Shown: piece by piece, positions 28,458 to 37,364 of the stretch
Layout of the letters: each line of letters starts with the position of its first letter
Numbering within the stretch: position 1 is the first letter of the stretch
Origin: Cellulosimicrobium funkei
GTDB lineage: Bacteria; Actinomycetota; Actinomycetes; Actinomycetales; Cellulomonadaceae
Direction: 5' to 3'
Assembly: GCF_004519295.1 (NCBI RefSeq)
Contig: NZ_SOZH01000003.1
Location: forward strand, 1-64,000
DNA length: 64,000 bases
Translations under genes and position numbers: made by a program
Notes under the pieces: generated by a model
What the model saw: the letters and a program-made list of their open reading frames with translations, nothing else
The model's database searches: none
Told to the model about the DNA's origin: nothing

Positions 28458-29102
28458 ATGTCCGCCGGGCAGGACGCGCCACGGGCGGGCGACCCCCAGC
28501 TGGCCCGCCTGCTGCGGCGCACCGTCCTCCTGGTCGCGGGGCTCAACCTCGCGTACTTCGTCGTCGAGCTCACCGTCGCGCTCGCGGCGGGTTCGGTCTC
28601 GCTGCTCGCCGACAGCGTGGACTTCCTCGAGGACACCGCGATCAACCTGCTCATCGCCGTCGCGCTGGGCTTCCCGCTCGCGCGGCGCGCGGTCCTGGGC
28701 AAGGCGCTGGCCCTGCTCATCCTCGTCCCCGCGCTGTTCGCGGCGTGGGAGGTCGTGCGCCGGTTCGGTGACCCGCCTGCTCCCGAGGTGCTGCCGATCG
28801 TCCTCGCCTCGCTCGGCGCGGTCGTGGTCAACGGCGTGTGCGCGTGGCTCCTCGTCCGCGTCCGCCACCACGGCGGGTCGCTGAGCCGCGCCGCGTTCCT
28901 GTCGGCCCGCAACGACGTGCTCGTCAACGTCGCCGTCATCGCGATGGGGCTCGTGACCGCGTGGACCGGGTCCGGCTGGCCGGACCTTGTCCTGGGCTGG
29001 GGGATCATCCTCCTCGCGGGCCACTCCGCGTACGAGGTGTGGGAGGTCAGCGAGGAGGAGCGGCTGGCGGCCAAGGCCGTCGCGGGCGAGGAGATCGGGT
29101 GA
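28458..29102 (+). CDS. Cation diffusion facilitator-like transporter
   Basis: A 214-residue membrane protein with five or six hydrophobic helices. The block AGSVSLLADSVDFLEDTAINLLIA carries the Asp-rich metal site of helix 2 of CDF proteins, and RAAFLSARNDVLVNVAVIAMG resembles the helix 5 site. It lacks the long C-terminal cytosolic metal domain, so it is a short form. Such proteins exchange divalent metal for protons; the metal is unknown. It starts 2 bp after the topoisomerase stop and is very likely cotranscribed. Confidence 0.85.
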   Translation: MSAGQDAPRAGDPQLARLLRRTVLLVAGLNLAYFVVELTVALAAGSVSLLADSVDFLEDTAINLLIAVALGFPLARRAVLGKALALLILVPALFAAWEVVRRFGDPPAPEVLPIVLASLGAVVVNGVCAWLLVRVRHHGGSLSRAAFLSARNDVLVNVAVIAMGLVTAWTGSGWPDLVLGWGIILLAGHSAYEVWEVSEEERLAAKAVAGEEIG

Positions 29103-29166
29103 GGGGCCGTCGTCCGACAGGCGGGCGACCCGGCGCGAGCCGGGCGGCGCTCCGTACGCTGACGAC

Positions 29167-29640
29167 GTGACCCTCCGAACGCTCCGCGCCGCGTCCGCGC
29201 GCCCGCTCACCGCCCTGACCGCCGTCCTGCTCACCGCGGGCCTGCTGGCCGGGTGCTCGTCCGCCGACGAGCCCGCCGCCGACACCACGTCGACCTCCAC
29301 GGCGACCGCGGGCGAGGAGTCGAGCGCCCCGGCCGACGACGCGACGGACGAGGCGCCCGACGACGAGCCCGGCGACGGCGAGGACGCGCCCGAGCTCTCC
29401 TACGAGGGGCGCGAGGGCGCGACCGCCCTCGCCCTGCTCCTCGAGGCGGACCCGTCCGCCCAGGTGACCGGCGAGGGTGAGAACGCGTTCGTCACGGCGA
29501 TCGACGGCGTCGCCGCCGACCCCGACAGCGAGTTCTGGGCCCTGTACGTGAACGGCGAGATGGCTACCGTGGGTGCAGGCTCCCTCGAGACGAAGGACGG
29601 GGACGAGATCACGTGGAAGCTCGAGACGTTCACCTCGTGA
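29167..29640 (+). CDS. DUF4430 (transcobalamin-like) lipoprotein
   Basis: A 157-residue secreted lipoprotein. The signal peptide ends in LLAGC; an acidic Thr/Ala/Asp linker (about 40-75) follows. The C-terminal DUF4430 domain begins YEGREGATALALLLEADPS and ends FWALYVNGEMATVGAGSLETKDGDEITWKLE. DUF4430 resembles the beta domain of transcobalamin/intrinsic factor. GTG 29167 follows TACGCT (29155-29160) by 6 nt: leaderless. Its stop overlaps the DUF6580 start (GTGA), so the two are coupled. Ligand binding, possibly a corrinoid, is inference. Confidence 0.87.
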   Translation: MTLRTLRAASARPLTALTAVLLTAGLLAGCSSADEPAADTTSTSTATAGEESSAPADDATDEAPDDEPGDGEDAPELSYEGREGATALALLLEADPSAQVTGEGENAFVTAIDGVAADPDSEFWALYVNGEMATVGAGSLETKDGDEITWKLETFTS

Positions 29641-30224
29641 CGCGCTCGGAGAGCACGGCGCTGCGCTGGTGGCGCCCGGCGCTCGTCGTCACGCTCGCGG
29701 CGCTCGCCGTCGTGTGGCGGCTCGTGCGCGCCGACCTCGGCGCACCCCCGAACCTCGAGCTCGTCACCGCGGCGACGTTCGCGGCGACGATCCTGCTGCG
29801 CTCGCGGTGGGCGTTCGTCGTGCCGCTCGCGGTGGCGGTCGTGTCCGACGTCGTGCTCGGCAACACGGCGATCGCGCTGTTCACGTGGAGCGCGTGGCTC
29901 GTCGTCGGGCTGGGCTCGCTGCTCGCGCGGAACACGACCGGGTGGCGCCGCGTCGGCGCGGGCGCGGCGTTCGGCGTCGCGGGCTCGCTCTGGTTCTTCG
30001 CGTGGACGAACTTCGGCGTCTGGCTGCAGGGCCGCGGCGTCTGGTACCCGGCGGGAGCGGACGGGCTCGTCGCGAGCTACGTCGCGGGTCTGCCGTTCCT
30101 GCGCACCATGCTGCTCGGCAACCTCGTGCTCGTGCCGCTGGTCGCGGCCGGGACGCTGCTCGTGGACCGGCTCGAGGCGTCGCACGGGATGGTCGGCGCC
30201 CGCGCCGTCCCCGCCGCGCGGTAG
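29637..30224 (+). CDS. DUF6580-family membrane protein (ECF S-component-like)
   Basis: A 195-residue protein with about five transmembrane helices. The blocks LGAPPNLELVTAATFAATILL, AVAVVSDVVLG, FFAWTNFGVWLQGRGVWYP and ASYVAGLPFLRTMLLGNLVLVPLV match the DUF6580 putative transport family, related to substrate-binding S components of vitamin transporters. GTG 29637 overlaps the stop of the DUF4430 lipoprotein, so both are made together. This suggests a surface-capture protein plus a membrane permease for a small cofactor; no ECF ATPase or T protein is adjacent. Confidence 0.82.
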   Translation: MTRSESTALRWWRPALVVTLAALAVVWRLVRADLGAPPNLELVTAATFAATILLRSRWAFVVPLAVAVVSDVVLGNTAIALFTWSAWLVVGLGSLLARNTTGWRRVGAGAAFGVAGSLWFFAWTNFGVWLQGRGVWYPAGADGLVASYVAGLPFLRTMLLGNLVLVPLVAAGTLLVDRLEASHGMVGARAVPAAR

Positions 30225-30295
30225 CGTGGTTCGTGCCGGACGGCCGCACGCGCCGAGCCGATGACGGGCGCAGCCGGGGCAGGAGGAAGCCATCC

Positions 30296-30664
30296 ATGGC
30301 GGGACACCGGATCTTCGGGACGAGCTTCGCGAGCATCTACCCGCTCTACGTCACCAAGGTGGAGCGCAAGGGACGCACGAAGGACGAGCTCGACCAGGTC
30401 GTCGGCTGGCTCACCGGCTACGACGACGCCGGCCTCACGCAGGCGATCGCCGACGAGATCACGCTCGAGGAGTTCTTCGACCGGGCGCCTGCGTGGAACC
30501 CGAACGCCTCGCTCATCACCGGGGTGATCTGCGGCGTCCGCGTCGAGGACATCGAGGACCCGCTGATGCAGAAGGTCCGCTACCTCGACAAGCTCGTCGA
30601 CGAGGTCGCGCGCGGCAAGAAGATGTCGTCGATCCTGCGCGGCGAGGCGGCTACCGCCTCCTAG
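30296..30664 (+). CDS. DUF2200-family protein
   Basis: A 122-residue cytoplasmic protein that matches DUF2200 along its length (FGTSFASIYPLYVTKVERKGRTKDELDQVVGWLTGYD, then PNASLITGVICGVRVEDIEDPLMQKVRYLDKLVDE). The conserved basic and acidic patches have no known function. ATG 30296 has an AGGAGG site 10-15 nt upstream. It is convergent with the VOC gene, whose stop is 9 bp away. Confidence 0.88.
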   Translation: MAGHRIFGTSFASIYPLYVTKVERKGRTKDELDQVVGWLTGYDDAGLTQAIADEITLEEFFDRAPAWNPNASLITGVICGVRVEDIEDPLMQKVRYLDKLVDEVARGKKMSSILRGEAATAS

Positions 30665-30673
30665 CGGCGCGCC

Positions 30674-31114
30674 TCACCCGAGCTCTTCCGCGAGCCCGAC
30701 GATGATGCCGCCGGGCCCTCGCAGGTAGCAGAGCCGGTACACGTCGTCGAAGCGCACGATCTCCCGCAGCACCGCCCCGCCGTGGCGGGCGAGGCGCTCG
30801 ACCGTGTCGTCGAGGTCGTCCACGGCGAACATCACGCGGTGCAGACCGAGCACGTTCGGCGGGGCGGTGTCGAGCCCCAGGTCGAGCGGCGCCGGAGCGT
30901 GGTACCGCGTGAGCTCCAGCCGCCCGGGCCCGCCGGGGACGCGCATCATCGCGATCTCCGAGCGGAGGTCGTCGAGGCCGACGACGCGCTCCGCCCACCG
31001 CCCCTCGATCGTCATCCGGTTCTCGAGCTCCATCCCGAGCTCGGCGAAGAACGCGACGGCCGCGTCGAGGTCGTCGACGACGACGGCCACGTTGTCGAGG
31101 CGCTGGATTGTCAT
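30674..31114 (-). CDS. Glyoxalase/VOC-superfamily protein
   Basis: A 146-residue vicinal-oxygen-chelate protein with paired beta-alpha-beta-beta-beta units: LDNVAVVVDDLDAAVAFFAELGM in the first half and LHRVMFAVDDLDDTVERLARHG in the second. Metal-ligand-like acidic and His residues are present but the substrate cannot be told. ATG 31114 has a GGAGAC site. It belongs to a leftward accessory run together with a RibD_C reductase. Confidence 0.85.
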   Translation of the reverse strand: MTIQRLDNVAVVVDDLDAAVAFFAELGMELENRMTIEGRWAERVVGLDDLRSEIAMMRVPGGPGRLELTRYHAPAPLDLGLDTAPPNVLGLHRVMFAVDDLDDTVERLARHGGAVLREIVRFDDVYRLCYLRGPGGIIVGLAEELG

Positions 31115-31223
31115 GGGCGGGTCTCCTGAGTTCGGGATCGTGGGTGCGGACTCGTGGGAGGGAGGTGCACGGTTCCGAACCGCCGGCGCCGACGCCTCTC
31201 GTGCCTGGTCACGCTCTCGTGGA

Positions 31224-31871
31224 TCAGGCGTCCTGCCCGACGCCGCGTGCCGGCTCGCTCATGTCGCCCGTCCCGGGTGTGCCGTCCGCGAGGCCGTAGC
31301 GCAGCAGGACCGTGCCCGTCGGGCTCGGTGCGGGAGGCTCGAGGAGGGTGAGGTTGGTGGGGACGGCGCCGCCGTCGAACACGGTCTTGCCCGTGCCGAG
31401 CACGATGGGGTGCACCCACAGGTCGAGCCGGTCGAACAGCCTCTCGCGCAGCAGCGTCTGCACCAGGTCGAGGCTGCCCACGACCTTGACGTGCTCGTGC
31501 CGGTCGCGCACCTCGCGCACCGCGGCGGGCAGGTCCGAGCCGAGCAGCGTCGACCCGGCCCACGGCAGGTCCGGCGTCCCGCGCGACGCGACGTACTTCG
31601 GGATGCGGTTGAACAGGGTGGCGAAGTCGTCGTCCTGCCCGCCCTCCTGGAACGGCCAGTACGACGCGAAGATGTCGTACGTGCGGCGCCCGAGCAGCAG
31701 CGCGTCCGTGCCCTCGTACGCCGCGGCGATCTGCGCGCCCGCGACGTCGTCGAGCAGCGGCGCCTGCCACCCGCCGAACGCGAACCCGCCCTCCGGGTCC
31801 TCCTCCGGCCCGCCGGGCGCCTGCCCGACGAGGTCGAGGGTCGTGAACAGCTCGATCTCGATGCTTCCCAT
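31224..31871 (-). CDS. Dihydrofolate reductase-family (RibD C-terminal) protein
   Basis: A 215-residue NADPH-type reductase fold of the RibD_C family: GTDALLLGRRTYDIFASYWP, VKVVGSLDLVQTLLRERLFDRLDLWVHPIVLGTG and KTVFDGG are typical blocks. It is distant from true FolA; physiological substrates of such stand-alone proteins are usually unknown. ATG 31871 has a GGGAG site. It lies between the VOC gene and the XRE/DUF2975 pair, all leftward, and could be accessory. Confidence 0.85.
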   Translation of the reverse strand: MGSIEIELFTTLDLVGQAPGGPEEDPEGGFAFGGWQAPLLDDVAGAQIAAAYEGTDALLLGRRTYDIFASYWPFQEGGQDDDFATLFNRIPKYVASRGTPDLPWAGSTLLGSDLPAAVREVRDRHEHVKVVGSLDLVQTLLRERLFDRLDLWVHPIVLGTGKTVFDGGAVPTNLTLLEPPAPSPTGTVLLRYGLADGTPGTGDMSEPARGVGQDA

Positions 31872-31956
31872 GGCTCGGCTCCCGCGGCGTCGTGGTCTCG
31901 GTCACGGGTAAGACGTCGTCCGGTCGCCGAACTCATCGACGCGGCGACCGGGCGGG

Positions 31957-32193
31957 TCAGGTGGCGGGCGGTCCCGCGTCGTCGGGCTCGTCCGGGACCC
32001 ACCGCAGGACGTCTCCGGGCTGGCACCCGAGGACGCGGCAGACGGCGTCCAGCGTCGAGAAGCGCACGGCCTTCGCACGCCCGTTCTTCAGGACGGCGAC
32101 GTTCGCCGGCGTGATGCCGACCGCGGCGGCGAAGTCGCCGACGGACATCTGCCTCCGCGCCAGGAGGACGTCGAGGTCGATGACGATCGGCAC
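31957..32193 (-). CDS. XRE-type helix-turn-helix regulator
   Basis: A 78-residue Cro/CI-like protein: QMSVGDFAAAVGITPANVAVLKNGRAKAVRFSTLDAVCRVLGCQPGDVLRW is a complete HTH domain. It pairs with DUF2975 in many actinobacteria and firmicutes. Its GTG start directly follows the TAG stop of the DUF2975 gene with no spacing, so the pair is one transcript. It probably represses that transcript through the palindrome at 32664-32694, as inferred from the arrangement. Confidence 0.9.
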   Translation of the reverse strand: MPIVIDLDVLLARRQMSVGDFAAAVGITPANVAVLKNGRAKAVRFSTLDAVCRVLGCQPGDVLRWVPDEPDDAGPPAT

Positions 32194-32670
32194 CTAGATC
32201 ACCGCGGCCAGCTCGCGGCGGTCGGCGGTCGCGGCGCGGAGCAGCGCGCGCAGCACCACGACGAGCAGGGCCAGCGCGCCCCCGCCCACGAGCGAGCCGA
32301 GGAGGCCGAGGAGCACGAGCGGCCCGCCGAGCTGCGCCCCGAAGGTCAGGTGACCGAACACCGTCGCGGCGAGGGTCGCGACCGTGGCCACGCACCCGAT
32401 CACCACGGTGACCGAGCGCAGCGCGCGCGGGTCGAACACCTCGTCGCGGGCGGCGAGGCCGAGCAGACGCCACACCGCCACGAGGGCGACCTCGACCGCG
32501 AGCAACGCCAGCACGGCCAGCACGGAGTACGGGACCACGAGGCCGCGGACCTCCGGGTGCTGCCCCCCGACCTCGGCCGCGAGGAGGGGGGCGAGGAACA
32601 TCGACAGCGCGGTGCCGAGGGCCACGAGGACGAGGAGTGCTCGTGTGCACGCGACGAGGGGAGGTCTCAT
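32194..32670 (-). CDS. DUF2975-family membrane protein
   Basis: A 158-residue protein with four hydrophobic helices, of the DUF2975 family that is nearly always found with a small XRE regulator. Helices are seen at ALLVLVALGTALSMFLAPLL, VPYSVLAVLALLAVEVALVA, SVTVVIGCVATVATLAATVFG and a C-terminal LLGSLVGGGALALLVVVL. ATG 32670 lies inside the right arm of a perfect palindrome; a GACAAT hexamer ends 6 nt before it. The function is unknown; a membrane sensor or antitoxin-like control of the regulator has been suggested for such pairs only by context. Confidence 0.85.
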   Translation of the reverse strand: MRPPLVACTRALLVLVALGTALSMFLAPLLAAEVGGQHPEVRGLVVPYSVLAVLALLAVEVALVAVWRLLGLAARDEVFDPRALRSVTVVIGCVATVATLAATVFGHLTFGAQLGGPLVLLGLLGSLVGGGALALLVVVLRALLRAATADRRELAAVI

Positions 32671-32694
32671 CTATCGATTGTCGATAGATGAGAC
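32664..32694. promoter_or_regulatory. Perfect 14-bp palindromic operator at the DUF2975 start codon
   Basis: GTCTCATCTATCGA (32664-32677) and TCGATAGATGAGAC (32681-32694) are exact inverted copies around TTG. The core TATCGA-N3-TCGATA is AT-rich for this genome. The repeat covers the putative -10 (GACAAT) and the ATG of the DUF2975 gene, the classic place for autorepression, presumably by the downstream XRE protein. Confidence 0.75.
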
Positions 32695-32940
32695 GACTCT
32701 GTCAACGACCGAGGCGCGGCCCGTGGCGCGAAGGGGGACGCGCGCGGCCCGGCGGTATCCGCTGTACCCGTCCGCCGGCGGCGTCGGCCGCGGGTGCGCT
32801 CTCGTCCGCGAACCGGTCGATGAGCCGAGCCACAGCGTGGCGTCCCGAGATCTTGCGGATCCTGGCCTGTGGATAACCGGGGCCCTCGCCGACGTGGCGT
32901 CTAGCGTCCGGTCCAGGAACCCACGACCAGGAGGATCGTC
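32695..32940. promoter_or_regulatory. Intergenic region upstream of the lipoprotein gene
   Basis: About 245 bp with no supported gene. A TAGCGT box at about 32900-32905 is a candidate -10 for the rightward lipoprotein gene, which has a ribosome site AGGAGG just before ATG 32941. Nothing else was recognised. Confidence 0.4.
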
Positions 32941-33723
32941 ATGCGCGACCAGCACGAGCGCACGAGCCAGCACGAGCGAACGACAGCTGTCCCTCGCACG
33001 GGGCGCCTTCCCCGTGCTCGCCTCGCCACCCGTCGGAGAGCCGCCGTCGGTCGCGTGCTCTCGGGACTCGGGGTCGCCGTCGTCCTCACGGTCGCCCCCG
33101 GCTGCGCGCTGCCCTTCGCCGAGACCGACGACGGCGCGACCCCTCCGGCGGCGGTGACGCCCCAGAGCGAGGGCGAGCCGGCGACCCCCTCCGGGGCCGA
33201 GTACGCGATCGTGTCGGGCCAGCCGGTGCGGACGCCCTGCTGGTCCTACGAGGGCCCGGAGGCGTTCGTGAACAACGTCTCCTCGGACCAGGAGGAACAC
33301 TGCCACGGTGCCCTCGAGCTCTGGGGCGAGCTCGTCGAGGGGGCGGTGGTGCCCACGGGTGTCGGGGCGATCTACGGCCAGGTGTCGGTCCAACCGGTGC
33401 GGGTCGCGACGTCCGAGGCGTGGGGGGTCGGGACCGATCTCGGGGGAGCGGTCGACCTCCTCGCGGACTCGTACTTCGCGGAGAACGGCAGCATCCTCAG
33501 CCTGCACGAGGCGACCACCCTCGACGGCGTTCCGGCGAACATCACCCGGGTCGAGGGGAGCTTCGAGGAGACGCGGACGAAGGCCTTCATCACCGCCTTC
33601 GCACCCGAGCGGTTCGCGTCGGGCACGGACGAGGTCCAGTTCTTCGTGATCGCGATCGTCACCCCCTACGACAACGGCGACGAGCTCATCGAGCAGGTCA
33701 CGGGCACGTGGACGTGGTCTTGA
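32941..33723 (+). CDS. Putative lipoprotein, unknown
   Basis: A 260-residue secreted protein. A long basic N-region (about 36 residues, Arg/Thr-rich) precedes the hydrophobic stretch VGRVLSGLGVAVVLTVAPGC, whose end can serve as a lipobox. The mature part has two Cys at CWSYEGPE and CHGALEL that could pair, and a mixed alpha/beta domain ending in FFVIAIVTPYDNGDELIEQVTGTWTW. No family was recognised. ATG 32941 has AGGAGGATC immediately upstream. It is convergent with metH. Confidence 0.75.
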   Translation: MRDQHERTSQHERTTAVPRTGRLPRARLATRRRAAVGRVLSGLGVAVVLTVAPGCALPFAETDDGATPPAAVTPQSEGEPATPSGAEYAIVSGQPVRTPCWSYEGPEAFVNNVSSDQEEHCHGALELWGELVEGAVVPTGVGAIYGQVSVQPVRVATSEAWGVGTDLGGAVDLLADSYFAENGSILSLHEATTLDGVPANITRVEGSFEETRTKAFITAFAPERFASGTDEVQFFVIAIVTPYDNGDELIEQVTGTWTWS

Positions 33724-33770
33724 CGCTGCTCCCCGCTCGCCCCGGAAGGACGTCCCGCGGCTGGGGATGG

Positions 33771-36700
33771 TCAGACGCTGAAGTACTTGGCCTCGGGGTG
33801 ATGGAACACGAAGCAATCGGTCGACTGCTCGGGGTGGAGCTGGAGCTCCGCGGAGAGCTCGACACCCACGCGCTCGGGCCGCAGGAGCTCGACGACCTTC
33901 GTCCGGTCCTCCATGTCCGGGCAGGCCGGGTAGCCCAGCGAGAAGCGGGCGCCGCGGTACTCGAGCTTGAACATGCCCTCGACCTCGGTCGGGTCCTCGT
34001 CGGCGAACCCGAGCTCGGCGCGCACGCGCGAGTGCCACATCTCGGCCAGCGCCTCGGTGAGCTGCACCGACAGTCCGTGGAGCTCCATGTACTCGCGGTA
34101 GTGGTTCCCGGCGAACAGCTTCGCGGTGTGCTGGTCGACGCTCGCGCCCATGGTGACGAGCTGGACGGGCAGCACGTCGTACCGGCCGGTCTCCTCGACC
34201 CACGACCGCGGCTTGACGAAGTCGGCGAGGCACAGGTGCCGGTCGCGGCGCTGGCGCGGGAACGTGAAGCGCAGCCGCTCGGTCCCGGGCCCGCCGCCCG
34301 ACCCGCCGTCGGGCGCGCCGATCCCCGCGAGCCCGGCGCCGTGGTGTGCGACGACGACGTCGTCGCCCTCCGACCACACCGGGAAGTACCCGTACACGAC
34401 CGACGGGTCGACGACGCCCTCGGTGCGGATCCGCTCGTACCAGGCGTTGAGGCGCGGGCGGCCCTCGGTCTCGACAAGCTCTTCGTACGACGCTCCGTCG
34501 TCACCCCGGCCGGGCTTGAGCCCCCACTGGCCCATGAACGTCGCGCGCTCGTCGAGGAACGCCGCGTACTCGGCGAGCTGGACACCCTTGACGAGGCGCG
34601 TGCCCCAGAACGGGGGAGCGGGTACCGGGTTGTCGGCCGCGACGTCGGACCGCGCGGGCAGGTCCTCGACGGGCGTCTCGGTCACGGTGACCACGGCGTG
34701 CCGACGCTTCTTCAGCGCGGGCAGCCCGACGGCGTCGGGCGACTCGCCGCGCGCGACCCGCACGAGCGGCTCCATGAGGCGCAGGCCCTCGAACGCGTCG
34801 CGCGCGTACCGGACGACGCCGGGGAACTGGCCCGCCAGGTCGTCCTCGACGTACGTGCGGGTGAGCGCCGCGCCACCCAGCAGGATCGGCCAGCGGCCGG
34901 CGAGCCCGCGCGACGTGAGCTCCGCGAGGTTCTCCTTCATCACGACGGTCGACTTCACGAGCAGCCCGGACATGCCGATGACGTCGGCGTCGTGCTCCTC
35001 GGCGGCCTCGATCATCGCGGAGATCGGCTGCTTGATGCCGATGTTGACGACCGTGTAGCCGTTGTTGGTGAGGATGATGTCGACGAGGTTCTTGCCGATG
35101 TCGTGCACGTCGCCGCGCACGGTCGCGAGCACGATCGTGCCCTTGGACCCGCTCGAGCCCTCGATCTTCTCCATGTGCGGCTCGAGGTAGGCGACCGCCG
35201 TCTTCATGACCTCGGCGGACTGCAGCACGAACGGGAGCTGCATCTCGCCGCGGCCGAACAGGTCGCCCACGACCTTCATGCCCTCGAGCAGGTGGTCGTT
35301 GACGATCTCGAGCGCCTTGATCCCGGACGCCATCGCCGCGTCGAGGTCCTCCTCGAGACCCTTGCGCGCGCCGTCGACGATCCGCCGCTCGAGCCGCTCG
35401 CCGACGGGCAGCGCCGCGAGCTCCGCCGCGCGCTGGTCCTTGAGCGCCGCCGAGTCCACGCCGTCGAACAGCTCGAGCAGCCGGGCGAGCGGGTCGTGCA
35501 CGAGGTTCCCCTCGTCGTCGTACCGCCGCCGGTCCCACACGAGGTCGAGCGCGGCCTCGCGCTGCTCGGCGGGGATCTGCGCGAGCGGCAGGATCTTCGC
35601 GGCGTGCACGATCGCGGAGTCCAGCCCCGCTTCGACCGCCTCGTGGAGGAAGACCGAGTTGAGCACGGTGCGCGCGGCGGGGTTGAGGCCGAAGGACACG
35701 TTCGACACCCCGAGCGTCGTGTGGATGCCGGGGTAGCGGCGCGTGATCTCGCGGATCGCCTCGATGGTCTCGATCGCGTCGCGACGCGTCTCCTCCTGGC
35801 CGGTGGCGATGGGGAAGGTCAGGGCGTCGACGATGATGTCGTCGACCCGCAGGCCCCAGTCGCGCGTGAGCGTCTCGACGAGCCGCGTGGCGATCCCCAC
35901 CTTGCCCGACGCGGTGCGCGCCTGGCCCTCTTCGTCGATCGTCAGCGCGACCACGGCCGCCCCGTGCTCGACGACGTGCGGCATGATCCGCGCGAACCGC
36001 GACGTCGGCCCGTCGCCGTCCTCGAAGTTCACCGAGTTCACGACGGCGCGCCCGCCCACGAGCTCGAGGCCCGCCGCGATGACCTCGGGCTCCGTCGAGT
36101 CGATGACGAGCGGGAGCGTCGACGCGCTCGCGAGGCGCGAGACGACCTGCTGCACGTCCGCGACGCCGTCGCGCCCCACATAGTCGATGCACACGTCGAG
36201 CAGGTGCGCGCCGTCGCGCGTCTGCGCCCGCGCGATCTCGACGCACTCGTCCCAGTTCTCCGCGAGCATCGCCTCGCGGAACGCCTTCGACCCGTTCGCG
36301 TTCGTGCGCTCGCCGATGGCGAGGAACGACGCGTCCTGGTGCAGGTCCGTGTGCGAGTACAGGCTCGCGACGCCGTTCTCGCGCTCCGGGTGGCGCTCGA
36401 CGACGGGCCGCGCGCGCACCGCCTCGACGACGCGGCGCAGGTGCTCGGGCGTCGTGCCGCAGCAGCCGCCCACGAGGCCCAGGCCGAACTCGGTGACGAA
36501 CTGGGTGTGCGCCGCCGCGAGCTCGTCCGGCGTCAGCGGGTACGTCGCCCCGTTCGGGCCGAGCACCGGCAGGCCCGCGTTGGGCATGCACGTCACGGGG
36601 ATCTCCGCGTGCCGCGACAGGTGCCGCAGGTGCTCGCTCATCTCGGCCGGGCCGGTCGCGCAGTTGAGACCGATCGCGTCGACGCCGAGCGCTTGGAGCG

Positions 36701-37364
36701 TGGTCAGCGCGGCCCCGATCTCGGAGCCCATGAGCATCGTGCCCGTGGTCTCGACCGTCACCTGGACGATCACGGGCACCTCGCGCCCGACGTCGCGCAT
36801 CGCGTTCCGCGACCCCGTCACCGCGGCCTTCGCCTGGAGCAGGTCCTGGCTCGTCTCGACGAGGATCGCGTCGACCCCGCCCTCCAGCAGACCCGCGGCC
36901 TGCTCGGCGAACGTGTCGCGCAGGTGCGCGTACGTCGTGTGCCCGAGGCTCGGCAGCTTGGTCCCGGGACCCATCGAACCGAGCACCCAGCGCGGGTGGT
37001 CGGCGGTCGCGTGGGCGTCCGCGCGCTCGCGCGCGATCCGCGCCCCGGCGGCGGCGAGCTCGCGGATCCGGTCGTCGATGTCGTAGTCCGACAGGTTGGA
37101 CCAGTTGGCGCCGAACGTGTTCGTCTCGATCGCGTCCACCCCGACCTCGAGGTACGCGTCGTGCACCGCGGCGATGATGTCAGGTCGCGAGACGTTGAGG
37201 ATCTCGTTGCAGCCCTCGAGCCCCTGGTAGTCCTCGAGCGTCGGGTCCTGCTCCTGGATCATCGTGCCCATCGCGCCGTCCGCGACGACGACGCGCGTGC
37301 GCAGCGCCTCCGCGAGGGCCCGGGAGCGGGCGTCGGCGAGGTCCTGAGGAACGACGGTCGGCAT
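33771..37364 (-). CDS. metH: Cobalamin-dependent methionine synthase
   Basis: Transfers a methyl group from methyltetrahydrofolate to homocysteine via cobalamin. The 1197 residues show all four modules: homocysteine domain with the zinc motif GGCCGT (about 298-303); pterin domain (FLAIGERTNANGSKAF onward, about 340-620); B12 cap and domain with DVHDIGKN, whose His (about 752) is the lower cobalt ligand; and the C-terminal AdoMet reactivation domain (about 880-1190). ATG 37364 follows TACGCT (37376-37371) by 6 nt, so the mRNA is leaderless; the frame is open about 130 codons upstream but overlaps the divergent gene. No cobalamin riboswitch is seen. Confidence 0.96.
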   Translation of the reverse strand: MPTVVPQDLADARSRALAEALRTRVVVADGAMGTMIQEQDPTLEDYQGLEGCNEILNVSRPDIIAAVHDAYLEVGVDAIETNTFGANWSNLSDYDIDDRIRELAAAGARIARERADAHATADHPRWVLGSMGPGTKLPSLGHTTYAHLRDTFAEQAAGLLEGGVDAILVETSQDLLQAKAAVTGSRNAMRDVGREVPVIVQVTVETTGTMLMGSEIGAALTTLQALGVDAIGLNCATGPAEMSEHLRHLSRHAEIPVTCMPNAGLPVLGPNGATYPLTPDELAAAHTQFVTEFGLGLVGGCCGTTPEHLRRVVEAVRARPVVERHPERENGVASLYSHTDLHQDASFLAIGERTNANGSKAFREAMLAENWDECVEIARAQTRDGAHLLDVCIDYVGRDGVADVQQVVSRLASASTLPLVIDSTEPEVIAAGLELVGGRAVVNSVNFEDGDGPTSRFARIMPHVVEHGAAVVALTIDEEGQARTASGKVGIATRLVETLTRDWGLRVDDIIVDALTFPIATGQEETRRDAIETIEAIREITRRYPGIHTTLGVSNVSFGLNPAARTVLNSVFLHEAVEAGLDSAIVHAAKILPLAQIPAEQREAALDLVWDRRRYDDEGNLVHDPLARLLELFDGVDSAALKDQRAAELAALPVGERLERRIVDGARKGLEEDLDAAMASGIKALEIVNDHLLEGMKVVGDLFGRGEMQLPFVLQSAEVMKTAVAYLEPHMEKIEGSSGSKGTIVLATVRGDVHDIGKNLVDIILTNNGYTVVNIGIKQPISAMIEAAEEHDADVIGMSGLLVKSTVVMKENLAELTSRGLAGRWPILLGGAALTRTYVEDDLAGQFPGVVRYARDAFEGLRLMEPLVRVARGESPDAVGLPALKKRRHAVVTVTETPVEDLPARSDVAADNPVPAPPFWGTRLVKGVQLAEYAAFLDERATFMGQWGLKPGRGDDGASYEELVETEGRPRLNAWYERIRTEGVVDPSVVYGYFPVWSEGDDVVVAHHGAGLAGIGAPDGGSGGGPGTERLRFTFPRQRRDRHLCLADFVKPRSWVEETGRYDVLPVQLVTMGASVDQHTAKLFAGNHYREYMELHGLSVQLTEALAEMWHSRVRAELGFADEDPTEVEGMFKLEYRGARFSLGYPACPDMEDRTKVVELLRPERVGVELSAELQLHPEQSTDCFVFHHPEAKYFSV

